DNA from: Bryobacteraceae bacterium
GTDB taxonomy: Bacteria; Acidobacteriota; Terriglobia; Bryobacterales; Bryobacteraceae
Reading direction: 5' to 3'
NCBI GenBank assembly: GCA_025350445.1
Contig: JANXXV010000992.1
Span: 1-16,674 of the forward strand
Length of the DNA: 16,674 nucleotides
In this document: positions 1 through 6,859 of the stretch, in pieces
How the letters are laid out: each line of letters begins with the position of its first letter
Position numbering within the stretch: the stretch's first letter is position 1
The notes under the pieces: generated by a model
Seen by the model: the letters and a program-made list of their open reading frames with translations, nothing else
The model's database searches: none
What the model was told of the DNA's origin: nothing
Position numbers and translations under genes: made by a program

Positions 1-524
1 AAACCGGGTCCGAGGTATTCGCTGATGAAGAGCTTCTCTTCGTCGCTGGAATCAATGTCACGGCCGATGTAGATGTAGCCGGGGACATGCGGATTCCGGC
101 GGCCTAACGTGCGGCTGATCACCGCGCCGGTGCCGGGCACTTTCACGCCGGCAGGGAAGAGATAGCCGGTGTTGGCGTAGTATTGCGCCTTCAAGTGGAT
201 GGCTCCGAACTTGGTCTGGCTGACCAGAGAGCGGATTAGCGTTCCCTTATCGAGCACCGAGGCGATGTTTTCCAGTCCCTTTCCCAGGAACACGCCGTCG
301 ACTTTAGTGGGAATGCTTGGACAGGTGCCAAGAAGCTGGCTACCCTTCATTCCGGGGGTATAGGGCGTGTGCTTTTTCGGATCCCAGGTGTCGGTCTGCG
401 CCACGCCGCCGGGGAGCCAGATGAAGATGACCGAGTCGGCTTTCGCCGCGGACTGTTGCCCTGACGCCGTTCCCGTTGCCAGGCCACCTGCAAGACCACC
501 GATTAGAAAGTCGCGTCGATTCAT
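1..524 (-). CDS. DUF1501 (sulfatase-like) protein, N-terminal part, cut by left edge
   Basis: Reading leftwards from the ATG at 524-522, 174 complete codons run off the window edge, so only the N-terminus is present. The protein opens with a twin-arginine signal (residues 1-20, NRRDFLIGGLAGG), pointing to Tat export. Residues about 39-50 (GGVAQTDTWDPK) match the family's GGPSQxDTxDPK-type motif, which by analogy with alkaline-phosphatase/sulfatase folds would bind metal. A strong Shine-Dalgarno (AGGAG, complement of 531-535) precedes the start. The stop of the DUF1549/DUF1553 gene is 10 bp upstream, so the two are surely cotranscribed. DUF1501 genes paired with these cytochromes are typical of Planctomycetota and Acidobacteriota. 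The substrate is unknown and a role in degrading polymers or sulfated sugars is only inferred. The family call is confident; the function is not. Confidence 0.9.
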   Translation of the reverse strand, partial: MNRRDFLIGGLAGGLATGTASGQQSAAKADSVIFIWLPGGVAQTDTWDPKKHTPYTPGMKGSQLLGTCPSIPTKVDGVFLGKGLENIASVLDKGTLIRSLVSQTKFGAIHLKAQYYANTGYLFPAGVKVPGTGAVISRTLGRRNPHVPGYIYIGRDIDSSDEEKLFISEYLGPG

Positions 525-534
525 GTGATTTCTC

Positions 535-2820
535 CTAGCGGATGTATTGGAATTCCGGGCTGGCGGTGAGCGCCCACAGGATGTCGCCCAGCAATTCTGA
601 AGTTGGGTTCGTTGGTACAATTCGGATCCCTGCTTTTCGCCACTGGACTTTGCCGCCGTTCTGGTCGAAGGCCCAGCCGGTGATTTTCCCGCTGGCGGCG
701 CGGGCCGTCAGCTTGCTCAACGGGATTTCGAAACGAACCCATTTTCCGGTTTCCGGTAACGGATTCCAGATGTGGCGGTAGATGAAGGAATCCTGGCCGA
801 CTACCTGCCATTGCATTGTGATCTGTTTGGGCGGGTCTTGCGGGTCGATCAAGGCCTCGGCGAAGAGTACGTCGCTCGGACCGTAAGCTAGCGGTGTGTT
901 CCTGTCCTGGTAGAGCCGGCGCGTTACGCCCGGAGTATTCGCGAGCGGCGTTGACTCCGGTAAGCTATTGTTAATCCAAATCTTATCGGTTGGTGGGTTC
1001 GTTGGTACAAAATCTGTTTTCAGGTAGATTGCCGCCTGGGTTTGTTCTGCTTCCGAGGGCTGGCGGCTTAGCGCGGCCCAGTAGAGGCGCTCCGGTTCTG
1101 CCTTGTCCAGAATGCCGCCGGAGTAGACAAGATCGTGGAACTCGTTGCCATTCAGAAGTTCCAGCGACTGAACTACTGCCACCTCCTCCGAGCGAGCGGT
1201 GCTGATTTCGTTGCGCGAAGCGGGACGCCCTAGCGCGCGGGTGAGTGCGGTGGTGGTTTTGTCCAGATAAACCCGTTTTCCGGGTTCCAGTTGCTGACTT
1301 CCCGCCAGGATGATGCTATCGAGAAGCTGTTCGGCGGTGAGTTTCCGCAGCGAGGGCGACCGGTAGAACCGCGGCTGGTTGGGTTTCGCAACGTCGAAGA
1401 GGTCCTCTTCGGCCGGGTCGTAACGGCTCTGGTAGGTGCGGCTGTTCAGGATCAGGCGGATGGTGTGTTTCAGGTCGTAGCCGCTACGTGTGAAGCCGGC
1501 GGCCAGCCAGTTGAGAAGTTCCGGGTTGGTTGCCGGACGGTCGTTGCGGAAATCGTCAATTGGCTCGAACAGGCCGAGCCCCAGGTAGCGGCGCCAGAGC
1601 CGGTTCACGATTGCCTTGGCGAATCGCGGATTTTCGGGATCGGTGATCAGCGCGGCAGCGAGGCTTAGCCGCTCCCCGGCGGCCGCTGGAGTGGCTTGCG
1701 GCAGCCCTGAAAGCTCGAAGGGAAATTTCGCCGGGATGAACTGGTTGCTCTTCCGTTCGCAGCGAATCAGTTCCAGGTCGTTGGGAGAAAAGAGTCCGGC
1801 GAAGGCCATGAAGCGGGTTTGCGGCCATTCGCCGTTGAGGAAATGGTTGTGGCAACTGGCGCATTTCATGCTGGTGGCCATGAAGACCTGAGCTACGTTG
1901 GCCGCGCTTTGAATCGTTTCGGTATGGTTGTTGCTCAAGATGTAGCCGACTTGCAGAGTCTTGCCGTTCGCCTCGCCGTCTTTGAATTTCGGGTGGCCGG
2001 GCATGGTGGGGTCGATGAGTTCGGCCGCTATTACGTCAAACGGTTTATTGGCGGAGAAGCTGCGGAAGAGCCAGTCGCGATGGTTGCCGTGATTGGGAAT
2101 GCCACCGGTGATGGGAGCGGTGGAACTGCCGAGGGCCTCCTCCCAGAACGGAGTCCAGTGGGCGGCGTAGTCGTCGTTCCGGCTGAGAAGTTCGTCGATC
2201 AGGGCGGCGCGTTTATCGGCTCTTGGGTTATACAGGAAGCGCCGGGCTTCGATGATAGTTGGGATCACCCCGATGACGTCCAGGTAGACGCGGCGCAGGA
2301 ATGCCACGTCGCCGCAGAGGGGCGGCGGTGTCTTGTTGGTCCATTTGGCGGCGATCAATTCATCAATAGAGGCGGGCGCGGGTGCCGGCGGCATGCGGCT
2401 GTTGCGGCGGGCTAGCATGAGTTGTTCGCGGTCTACGAAATCGGATGGCGCACCGCCGGCTATCCATTCGCGCAGGAGACGGATTTGTTCGGGGGGCAGT
2501 GGCGCCATCCCTCTGGGCATGCGCGGTTCGCGTTTGCCTTCGATGTGCTGGATGATGGCGCTTTCGTCAGGTTTGCCGGGGATTAGCCCGGGGCCGTCCT
2601 TGAGACCGCCCTTCCGGAGAAGCTGGGGGGTGCTGACGTCGAAGCCGCTGGCGCGGTCCGCCGCGCTGTGGCACTTGGCGCAATTTTGATCAAGGACCGG
2701 TTTAATCTGACTGGTATAGCTGATCTGCGCGAACGCCGGCGCCGCGATGGCGCACAGCGCGGACAGGGTGGCGCATCGTAGGATGAGCTTCATTGGATCC
2801 GGCAACCTCACAGTACACAT
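535..2820 (-). CDS. PSCyt1/DUF1549/DUF1553 cytochrome protein with inserted carbohydrate-binding-like domain
   Basis: A secreted 761-residue protein. The ATG at 2820 has a well-spaced AGGAG, while an internal ATG at 2793 gives a more classical signal peptide (KLILRCATLSALCAIAAPAFA), so the true start is one of these two. Domains in order: planctomycete cytochrome c with heme motif CAKCH at 47-51; DUF1549 at about 150-345 with a second CxxCH (CASCHNH, 320-326); DUF1553 from about 395 (NPRFAKAIVNRLWRRYLG) to the terminal ILWALTASPEFQYIR. Between 610 and 734 lies a beta-rich extra domain (IWINNSLPES ... LIDPQDPPKQITMQW ... TGKWVRFEIP ... ITGWAFDQNGGKVQW). It resembles a module I know from other planctomycete-type cytochrome proteins. 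That module is bounded by two VPTNP motifs 130 codons apart, encoded by an exact 17-bp repeat. The DUF1501 gene follows in the same operon. Family proteins are thought to act in periplasmic redox or polymer breakdown; the substrate is unknown. Confidence 0.93.
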   Translation of the reverse strand: MCTVRLPDPMKLILRCATLSALCAIAAPAFAQISYTSQIKPVLDQNCAKCHSAADRASGFDVSTPQLLRKGGLKDGPGLIPGKPDESAIIQHIEGKREPRMPRGMAPLPPEQIRLLREWIAGGAPSDFVDREQLMLARRNSRMPPAPAPASIDELIAAKWTNKTPPPLCGDVAFLRRVYLDVIGVIPTIIEARRFLYNPRADKRAALIDELLSRNDDYAAHWTPFWEEALGSSTAPITGGIPNHGNHRDWLFRSFSANKPFDVIAAELIDPTMPGHPKFKDGEANGKTLQVGYILSNNHTETIQSAANVAQVFMATSMKCASCHNHFLNGEWPQTRFMAFAGLFSPNDLELIRCERKSNQFIPAKFPFELSGLPQATPAAAGERLSLAAALITDPENPRFAKAIVNRLWRRYLGLGLFEPIDDFRNDRPATNPELLNWLAAGFTRSGYDLKHTIRLILNSRTYQSRYDPAEEDLFDVAKPNQPRFYRSPSLRKLTAEQLLDSIILAGSQQLEPGKRVYLDKTTTALTRALGRPASRNEISTARSEEVAVVQSLELLNGNEFHDLVYSGGILDKAEPERLYWAALSRQPSEAEQTQAAIYLKTDFVPTNPPTDKIWINNSLPESTPLANTPGVTRRLYQDRNTPLAYGPSDVLFAEALIDPQDPPKQITMQWQVVGQDSFIYRHIWNPLPETGKWVRFEIPLSKLTARAASGKITGWAFDQNGGKVQWRKAGIRIVPTNPTSELLGDILWALTASPEFQYIR
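604..620. repeat. 17-bp direct repeat, copy 1 (3' border of inserted domain)
   Basis: TGGGTTCGTTGGTACAA here is identical to 994-1010, exactly 390 bp away. On the coding (minus) strand it encodes the second VPTNP of the DUF1553 protein, just after the inserted beta-rich domain. Confidence 0.9.
994..1010. repeat. 17-bp direct repeat, copy 2 (5' border of inserted domain)
   Basis: Identical to 604-620 and in the same reading frame. It encodes the first VPTNP, just before the inserted domain of the DUF1553 protein. Confidence 0.9.
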
Positions 2821-3227
2821 CGTATCTCTCCTTTCGGCTGTCAGGATACAAAACGCTTGAATGGCACGCGGGGAAATCGGTTCGCGGGAAACGGTGAAGT
2901 AGTCTGTTTTGTTCGGCGGGGAGAGATTGTGAATTTTGAAAATAGTTGTGAACCAAGATAACGGTTTGAACGGGTGTAACTATAGAGGGTAAAAATGAGG
3001 GCGAGATAAGATCGTAGAGACGTCGCGAGATTTTTGTACGGGACTGCAAGCCGGCAAAGGCTTACGGTTTGTGGGGGATTGTTTGGACCTCGAGTGCCAT
3101 GGCTAGGAAATAGCTCTACAGGCGAAGCTTATGAGCGCTTATCTGGGTGGATCGCCCCCCGCTAACAGTGTTTCTAGCAAGTTAGCCGCAGATCCACGCG
3201 GATTAGCGCCGAGAGGATGTGCGGGAA
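2821..3227. other. Gene-free upstream region of the DUF1549/DUF1553 operon
   Basis: No convincing gene. The first 200 bp must hold the leftward promoter of the cytochrome operon, but I could not pick a firm -35/-10 pair. A gapped palindrome-like sequence with core ACTATAG lies at 2972-2991 and resembles the palindrome upstream of the other cytochrome operon at 5368-5384. At 3188-3207 are two imperfect decamers (GCAGATCCAC, GCGGATTAGC) related to the tandem decamers at 8553-8582. The open frames that cross this region overlap repeats and have no family resemblance. Confidence 0.5.
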
Positions 3228-3370
3228 CTGGGTATGTGCTTGAGTCAGGTGGGTACGGTTTCGTAGCATTTCGTGTGGCTGGCGCATTGAACCGTCGTCC
3301 CGCGCGGTCCAGGGGGCCGCCCCACCGGAGCTGCTGCCATAGCAATTACCTGAGTGAAGCACATAGACAG
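3228..3370. repeat. 143-bp inverted-repeat element containing a double-hairpin repeat remnant (copy A)
   Basis: The arms 3228-3250 and 3348-3370 are inverted repeats matching at 19 of 23 positions (shared core TATGTGCTT). Between them, 3296-3328 is a decayed copy of the double-hairpin repeat: CGTCCCGC, then GCGGTCC-AGGG-GGCCGC with one base missing from the second stem, then CCCCACCGG. The right arm recurs at 9106-9128, also 19 of 23 and at the same 27-nt distance from the hairpin, so this is a dispersed element and not chance. It looks non-coding. The 5' stem of the first hairpin is lost. Confidence 0.7.
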
Positions 3371-3570
3371 CATGCGGGATTCCCGGCGGTTCCGCCAGCC
3401 GTCATCCTGCGTTCACGCAAACTGTCCCGATGTACGGTAGATGGTTTGGAATGTTTCGTAAGCCGGCGGATGCGCACCGGCCCCTTAGGGAACGCATCTG
3501 CGGGGGTGTACGGACGGGCTAAAGGCCATCCCCGCAATTATGTTCACCGCAAACCCGCACCGGATCGCGA
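3371..3570. other. Gene-free stretch between inverted-repeat element and zinc-ribbon gene
   Basis: No gene is supported here. A GGCGG-TT-CCGCC hairpin (about 3386-3397) and a short imperfect inverted repeat (GCGGATGCG ... CGCATCTGC, about 3467-3502) are the only structures seen. Confidence 0.4.
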
Positions 3571-3576
3571 TACAAT
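3571..3576 (+). promoter_or_regulatory. Candidate -10 box (TACAAT) for the zinc-ribbon gene
   Basis: TACAAT lies 8 nt before the ATG at 3585. If used, transcription would begin at or next to the start codon, giving a leaderless mRNA. No good -35 was seen. The other leaderless candidates here (11738-11743, 12999-13004, 13105-13110) have the same geometry. Confidence 0.45.
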
Positions 3577-3584
3577 ACGGGGCA

Positions 3585-3857
3585 ATGGACGAACGATCCT
3601 ACTACAACGAGACCAGCACGACGAAGCCCATCATGCTGAATTGCCCTTCCTGCCGGACAGCGGAATCGTATGATCTGCGCTGGCTGGTTCGCACCAAGAA
3701 GGACCGGCTGCCGTCTGGCGGCGATGAGCGCGACCGGGCGAAGTTTCTGAAATGGCAGAGCTACATGGTGCTGGTGGACGACAAGGTGATGTGCAAAAAC
3801 ATGCGTTGCCGGAAGAGATTTGACATCTCTGGCGTGAAGACAACGGCATACATTTAA
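3585..3857 (+). CDS. Small four-cysteine protein, putative zinc ribbon, unknown function
   Basis: A 90-residue cytosolic protein with no signal peptide. Cysteines at 20 and 23 (CPSC) and at 70 and 75 (CKNMRC) form two pairs about 47 residues apart, as in treble-clef or zinc-ribbon folds; zinc binding is inferred from this. Between them is a charged, largely helical stretch (WLVRTKKDRLPSGGDERDRAKF). An in-frame ATG at 3540 would add 15 residues, but the start at 3585 fits the TACAAT box at 3571-3576 and gives a compact protein. It stands alone: neighbours on both sides are on the minus strand or non-coding. I recognise no named family. It could be a regulator, an RNA-binding accessory protein or a chaperone-like factor, and the sequence does not decide. 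Confidence 0.75.
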   Translation: MDERSYYNETSTTKPIMLNCPSCRTAESYDLRWLVRTKKDRLPSGGDERDRAKFLKWQSYMVLVDDKVMCKNMRCRKRFDISGVKTTAYI

Positions 3858-4047
3858 TCCATGCGCGCCTGGGTGAGTCGGCGCCCGGCAGTTTGACTGT
3901 GAATTCAGGTCGATTCAGACGGATGTTTGATGAACCGTAAGGGTGAGAAGCGCAGATTGGACGCTGCTTAAGGGCTACTCTTACGGGGATACCTTGCTGG
4001 AGGCATAGCGATAAAATAGTGATGCCGGCGGGGGACAGGAAAGAAGC

Positions 4048-4073
4048 GGGACGCGCTTGCCGCTGCGCGTCCC
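4048..4073 (-). terminator. Hairpin downstream of the cytochrome/beta-barrel operon
   Basis: A perfect 9-bp stem, GGGACGCGC (4048-4056) with GCGCGTCCC (4065-4073), has an 8-nt loop and lies 17 bp past the beta-barrel gene's stop. Read leftwards it is followed by a pyrimidine-rich but imperfect tract (CTTCTTTCCTG), so termination is plausible rather than certain. Confidence 0.55.
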
Positions 4074-4090
4074 GGAAGATTTTCACTTGC

Positions 4091-4948
4091 CTAGTGGATG
4101 TGCGGGCCTTGACCCGGAAGGGTAAATCCGAAGCTTACCGCGAAAACGTCTTTCAAGCCGACGTTCCGACCGTGCAGAATCTTACTATAGTTGAAGCCCA
4201 GGCTGGTGCCGCCTTTGATGCGAACGTTGGCGTTGAAATCCATGGCGCCAAAGATCTTTTTGGTGGCGGGAAACTGACTGGCCTGGAAATAGGGCGAGAA
4301 TTTCGGAGCGCCACCGACGATATCCACTCCATTAATCGACCTCGAGGTCTGGTAGCTGGTGCTGTAGCTAAACATCTTGAACGAGTGGCCAATACCGGCA
4401 TTGCCGAAGAAGTCCTGCGGTACCGGTGAAGTTCGCATGCGGTAGCCCATTTCGGTAAAGGTGTAAATGCCCTTCGGCAGGTACGCGCCGAGAATGGCGG
4501 AACCGAGACCGCCGGAAGCCTTGTCGCCAGGTGAAAAATTCGCGGAAGTGGAGATCGGGTAACTACCTTTGACGATCCCGGCGCCCCGCAGAGTCAGCAC
4601 CCAGCGTTCGCCCCGCGCGGCTTGCCAGCGGACCCCTATGGACGTGTCGGTGAGGCCCTTCAGCCCACTGCCGCGGAAGTCAGTGGCCGTGTAACCGGTA
4701 TCGACGTCGAGAGCGAGCCTGTTGCTGATGCCGTACTCGAAGAACGTGAAGCCGGTGAATTGCTTGTAAGGCGCAGGGAGCCGGTTGTCAAACTTGCCTT
4801 GCTTATAGTCTTGGAAACTATCGTAGACATATAGCGTGGTGATGGACAGTTTTCCGGGTTCAGGGAGCCAGGGCGACGCGGCCCACAGAGCTGTGGCCTG
4901 CAGGCCTAGACAGCCGGCCAGAAGTGTTCTAGTAATATTTATTTTCAT
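4091..4948 (-). CDS. Outer-membrane beta-barrel (porin/transporter-like) protein
   Basis: A protein of about 285 residues with a signal peptide (KINITRTLLAGCLGLQATALWAA), then a body of alternating hydrophobic/polar strands rich in Tyr, Phe, Gly and Ser (FTFFEYGISNRLALDVDTGY, YTFTEMGYRM, ASQFPATKKIFGAMDFNANV). It ends in FAVSFGFTLPGQGPHIH. This is the pattern of a Gram-negative outer-membrane barrel, closest in feel to the XagA-like/phenol-pathway 'transporter' group. The ATG at 4948 overlaps the cytochrome stop (TGATG), and a GTG at 4951 is an alternative start; no Shine-Dalgarno is evident, so translational coupling is likely. Pairing with a cytochrome suggests a joint envelope role, perhaps uptake of a substrate oxidised in the periplasm or electron passage, but this is inference. 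Confidence 0.8.
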   Translation of the reverse strand: MKINITRTLLAGCLGLQATALWAASPWLPEPGKLSITTLYVYDSFQDYKQGKFDNRLPAPYKQFTGFTFFEYGISNRLALDVDTGYTATDFRGSGLKGLTDTSIGVRWQAARGERWVLTLRGAGIVKGSYPISTSANFSPGDKASGGLGSAILGAYLPKGIYTFTEMGYRMRTSPVPQDFFGNAGIGHSFKMFSYSTSYQTSRSINGVDIVGGAPKFSPYFQASQFPATKKIFGAMDFNANVRIKGGTSLGFNYSKILHGRNVGLKDVFAVSFGFTLPGQGPHIH

Positions 4949-5292
4949 CACAGTCGAAATCGCTTAGCCAAGTAGTGCACTAGCGCCTCCATCTGTTTCT
5001 CATCCATGGTTCCGTTCACCCTATCGGGGTCCTTTAGACAAACGTTGATCCGGCTCTCCAGGTTGTATTTCACCTTGGCAAGCTTGCTCTTATTCAATGA
5101 TTCTTTCCCGGTATGGCATCCGGCGCAGGATGTTTTCTGCCCAGCGATTGCTCCGCCCCAAAACACGTTCTTTCCGTCGTTATACATATCGTCACGCTGT
5201 GGCGTTGCACGAGGCGGAGAGTAGGGACCGGATGCATATAATACAACCGAGGCCGTGAGCAGCACTGCAGCTGCAAGTATTCGTGGAAGCAT
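4948..5292 (-). CDS. Small periplasmic monoheme cytochrome c
   Basis: A 114-residue protein. The ATG at 5292 is chosen because it begins an ideal signal peptide (MLPRILAAAVLLTASVVLYAS) and has a purine-rich GAGAAGAAAG upstream; a longer frame from a TTG at 5343 is unlikely. One heme motif, CAGCH, lies at 56-60. The likely distal methionine is Met96 or Met101 (NGTMDEKQMEALVHYLAKRF), as in class I cytochromes, where a C-terminal helix follows. Its stop overlaps the start of the beta-barrel gene, so the two form a tight operon behind the promoter at 5333-5360. It probably carries single electrons in the periplasm, and its partner oxidase or dehydrogenase is not in the window. The heme-binding call is firm; the exact subfamily is not. 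Confidence 0.88.
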   Translation of the reverse strand: MLPRILAAAVLLTASVVLYASGPYSPPRATPQRDDMYNDGKNVFWGGAIAGQKTSCAGCHTGKESLNKSKLAKVKYNLESRINVCLKDPDRVNGTMDEKQMEALVHYLAKRFRL

Positions 5293-5332
5293 ATACACTT
5301 TCTTCTCGGGTTTCAGAATTACAAAAGCGCGA

Positions 5333-5360
5333 ATTTTAGGCAATAGGGCAAATCACGCAA
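5333..5360 (-). promoter_or_regulatory. Promoter of the cytochrome/beta-barrel operon
   Basis: On the minus strand, TTGCGT (5360-5355) and TAAAAT (5338-5333) are separated by 16 bp. This predicts a start near 5325 and a leader of about 33 nt before the ATG at 5292. Confidence 0.6.
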
Positions 5361-5367
5361 TCTCTGA

Positions 5368-5384
5368 GGGTACCTATAGTACCC
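5368..5384. promoter_or_regulatory. Palindromic operator candidate just upstream of the -35
   Basis: GGGTAC-CTATA-GTACCC is a perfect 6-bp inverted repeat with a 5-nt spacer, ending 7 bp before the -35 box of the cytochrome promoter, where an activator would bind. Immediately beyond it a second inverted repeat (CCACCC 5383-5388, GGGTGG 5397-5402) overlaps its edge. Confidence 0.55.
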
Positions 5385-5575
5385 ACCCCCCGTTGAGGGT
5401 GGAAATGGTCCAGGGCGGGTCCGGTGCGTGATAAAGGCAGGCCCTAGGTGGAACTGAAGCAGTTACTTACTTCGGGCTAAGGGTTCGGCATGGAATTGGT
5501 TCGGGAAATTCACAGCTGCGGGTGAACTTCCGGGTACGCCGGGGCTCGCTCTCTGTTATGCTCAACGTCCTTACC

Positions 5576-5582
5576 GGGAGGA
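5576..5582 (+). promoter_or_regulatory. Ribosome binding site that fixes the TTG start of the DUF4440 gene
   Basis: GGGAGGA lies 7 nt before the TTG at 5590, and no ATG in frame gives a complete signal peptide. This supports the unusual TTG start. Confidence 0.75.
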
Positions 5583-5589
5583 TTTACCA

Positions 5590-6114
5590 TTGATTCGTAG
5601 TGGCGAAGAAAGACGAGGCCGCAAGCTGGCTTTCGGAGGCGGGCTTGCTCTGCTGCTGTTGGCATCGGCCTGCACGCAGCAGGCGCCGGCGGATACGCGG
5701 GCGGCCGATGAAGCCGCTATCAGAGATCTGGACGCCAAGTGGTCAAAGACGGCTGCGGCCAACGACTTGGATGGCGCCGTCTCCTATTACAGCGACGACG
5801 CGTATCTGCTGCCTCCGAACGCACCGATTGCAAGCGGCAAGCAGGCGATTCGCGCGGTGTGGGCCTCGATGCTGGGTCCGAGTGTTGCAGTGTCGTGGCA
5901 GGTGAGCAAGATCGAGGTTGCCCGTTCCAGCGATCTGGCGTATGTGATGGGCACTTACATTTTGACCGTGAAAGATTCCCAGGGCAAGCCGTCGACAGAA
6001 ACAGGTAAGCTGGTGGAAGTATGGAAAAAGCAGGCGGATGGAAACTGGAAGACGGTAGCAGACATCTTTAACTCAGACCTGCCGGCGCCGGCGCCCGCGG
6101 AAGTAAAGAAGTAG
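5590..6114 (+). CDS. DUF4440 (SnoaL/NTF2-like) lipoprotein
   Basis: A 174-residue protein starting at TTG, chosen for the GGGAGGA at 5576-5582. The N-terminus has a basic region, a hydrophobic stretch (LAFGGGLALLLLASAC) and a lipobox-type Cys28, so it is probably a membrane-anchored lipoprotein. Residues about 36-165 form a DUF4440 domain (EAAIRDLDAKWSKTAAANDL, DGAVSYYSDDAYLLPPNAP, SGKQAIRAVWASML, VEVWKKQADGNWKTVADIFN), a cone-shaped NTF2-like fold that binds small ligands or acts in steroid-isomerase-like chemistry. The C-terminus is a Pro/Ala-rich tail. The stop is followed within 8 nt by the remnant of a PAP2-type gene. The function is unknown, since many such lipoproteins are orphan; the family assignment is confident. 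Confidence 0.9.
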   Translation: MIRSGEERRGRKLAFGGGLALLLLASACTQQAPADTRAADEAAIRDLDAKWSKTAAANDLDGAVSYYSDDAYLLPPNAPIASGKQAIRAVWASMLGPSVAVSWQVSKIEVARSSDLAYVMGTYILTVKDSQGKPSTETGKLVEVWKKQADGNWKTVADIFNSDLPAPAPAEVKK

Positions 6115-6121
6115 GGCGCCA

Positions 6122-6812
6122 ATGGGAGGCCGCGCCGCGGGAAAAACCGCGATCATCCTTTTTCCGGCGTTCGACTACGCCGCTTTGGCGGCAGACAAAG
6201 ACGGGCAACCGGTGCTTGCATTAGACCAGGAATGGGTTGATGCCGAAGTAAAACAGGACGGGACGCCCAACGCACGCATCCTTGGAGAAACAGGCTGAGC
6301 TGGCCGCAATCCACGCCCAGCCACGCACCTTTTACGATCAGTCGACGGCAATGTACTACCAGCCCTCACCGGGGCTTTCCCCGGATCTCTATAACGCGAT
6401 TCAGGCGGCAATTTTTGAGGATCATCTGAGCGGAAACGCGCTGCTGGCGGCGCGGGCATGAGCACTGCCCGCAGTGGTCCATTTCGATTCCGTTGTGGCT
6501 TGTTTTGATGCGAAGTACGCCGACTGGGCGATCCGCCCATCGCAGCTCGATCCAACGATAACGACATTAATTGCGAACCCGAATCACCCAAGCTGTCCTT
6601 CCGCGCACGACCCTTTCCACTGGCATGGCCGATGTGATAGCCTGCGAATTCGCTGCGCGGGCGGTTACATTTCATGCGATAAGCATTGAGTGGGCAGGTC
6701 GCGTACAGTTGCGGGAATTCACTATCAGAGCGATCTTGATGCGGGTTGCACTTTGTGACACCGCGTTTCACAATTAGCGATCGACCGGGCCAACAGCGAT
6801 GGCTCGCAGTAG
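6122..6812 (+). pseudogene. Decayed PAP2-superfamily (vanadium haloperoxidase-like) gene
   Basis: The remnant can be read only by changing frame. 6122-6295 (... AIILFPAFDYAALAADKDGQ ...) shifts at about 6294 into ELAAIHAQPRTFYDQSTAMY ... GNALLAARA. An in-frame TGA follows at 6459-6461, and the frame resumes (VVHFDSVVACFDAKYADWAI RP). It shifts at about 6610 (STGMADVIACEFAARAVTFH), returns near 6693 (GRSRTVAGIHYQSDLDAG), meets another TGA, and ends at TAG 6810-6812. All three PAP2 signatures survive: KX6RP (6513-6539), PSAH for PSGH (6597-6608) and SRX5HX3D (6699-6734). The normal N-terminus with signal peptide is missing. The living relative would be a secreted acid phosphatase or vanadium haloperoxidase. 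At least three frameshifts and two stops make a functional product very unlikely. Confidence 0.85.
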
Positions 6813-6859
6813 AACAGATGTTCGCTGCCGATGATTTACCACGAAAAGGGAGCGGGGTC

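Noticed and set aside
1819..2415. 198-residue plus-strand open frame
   Set aside because: Antisense to the conserved DUF1549 region of the cytochrome protein, whose heme and family motifs establish the real strand.
3131..3673. 180-residue plus-strand open frame
   Set aside because: It crosses the inverted-repeat element and the first part of the zinc-ribbon gene in another frame, and has no ribosome site or domain.
6137..6165. Possible terminator CGCGG-GAAAAA-CCGCG followed by a T run
   Set aside because: The T run is separated from the short stem, and the region reads as part of the PAP2 remnant's coding sequence.
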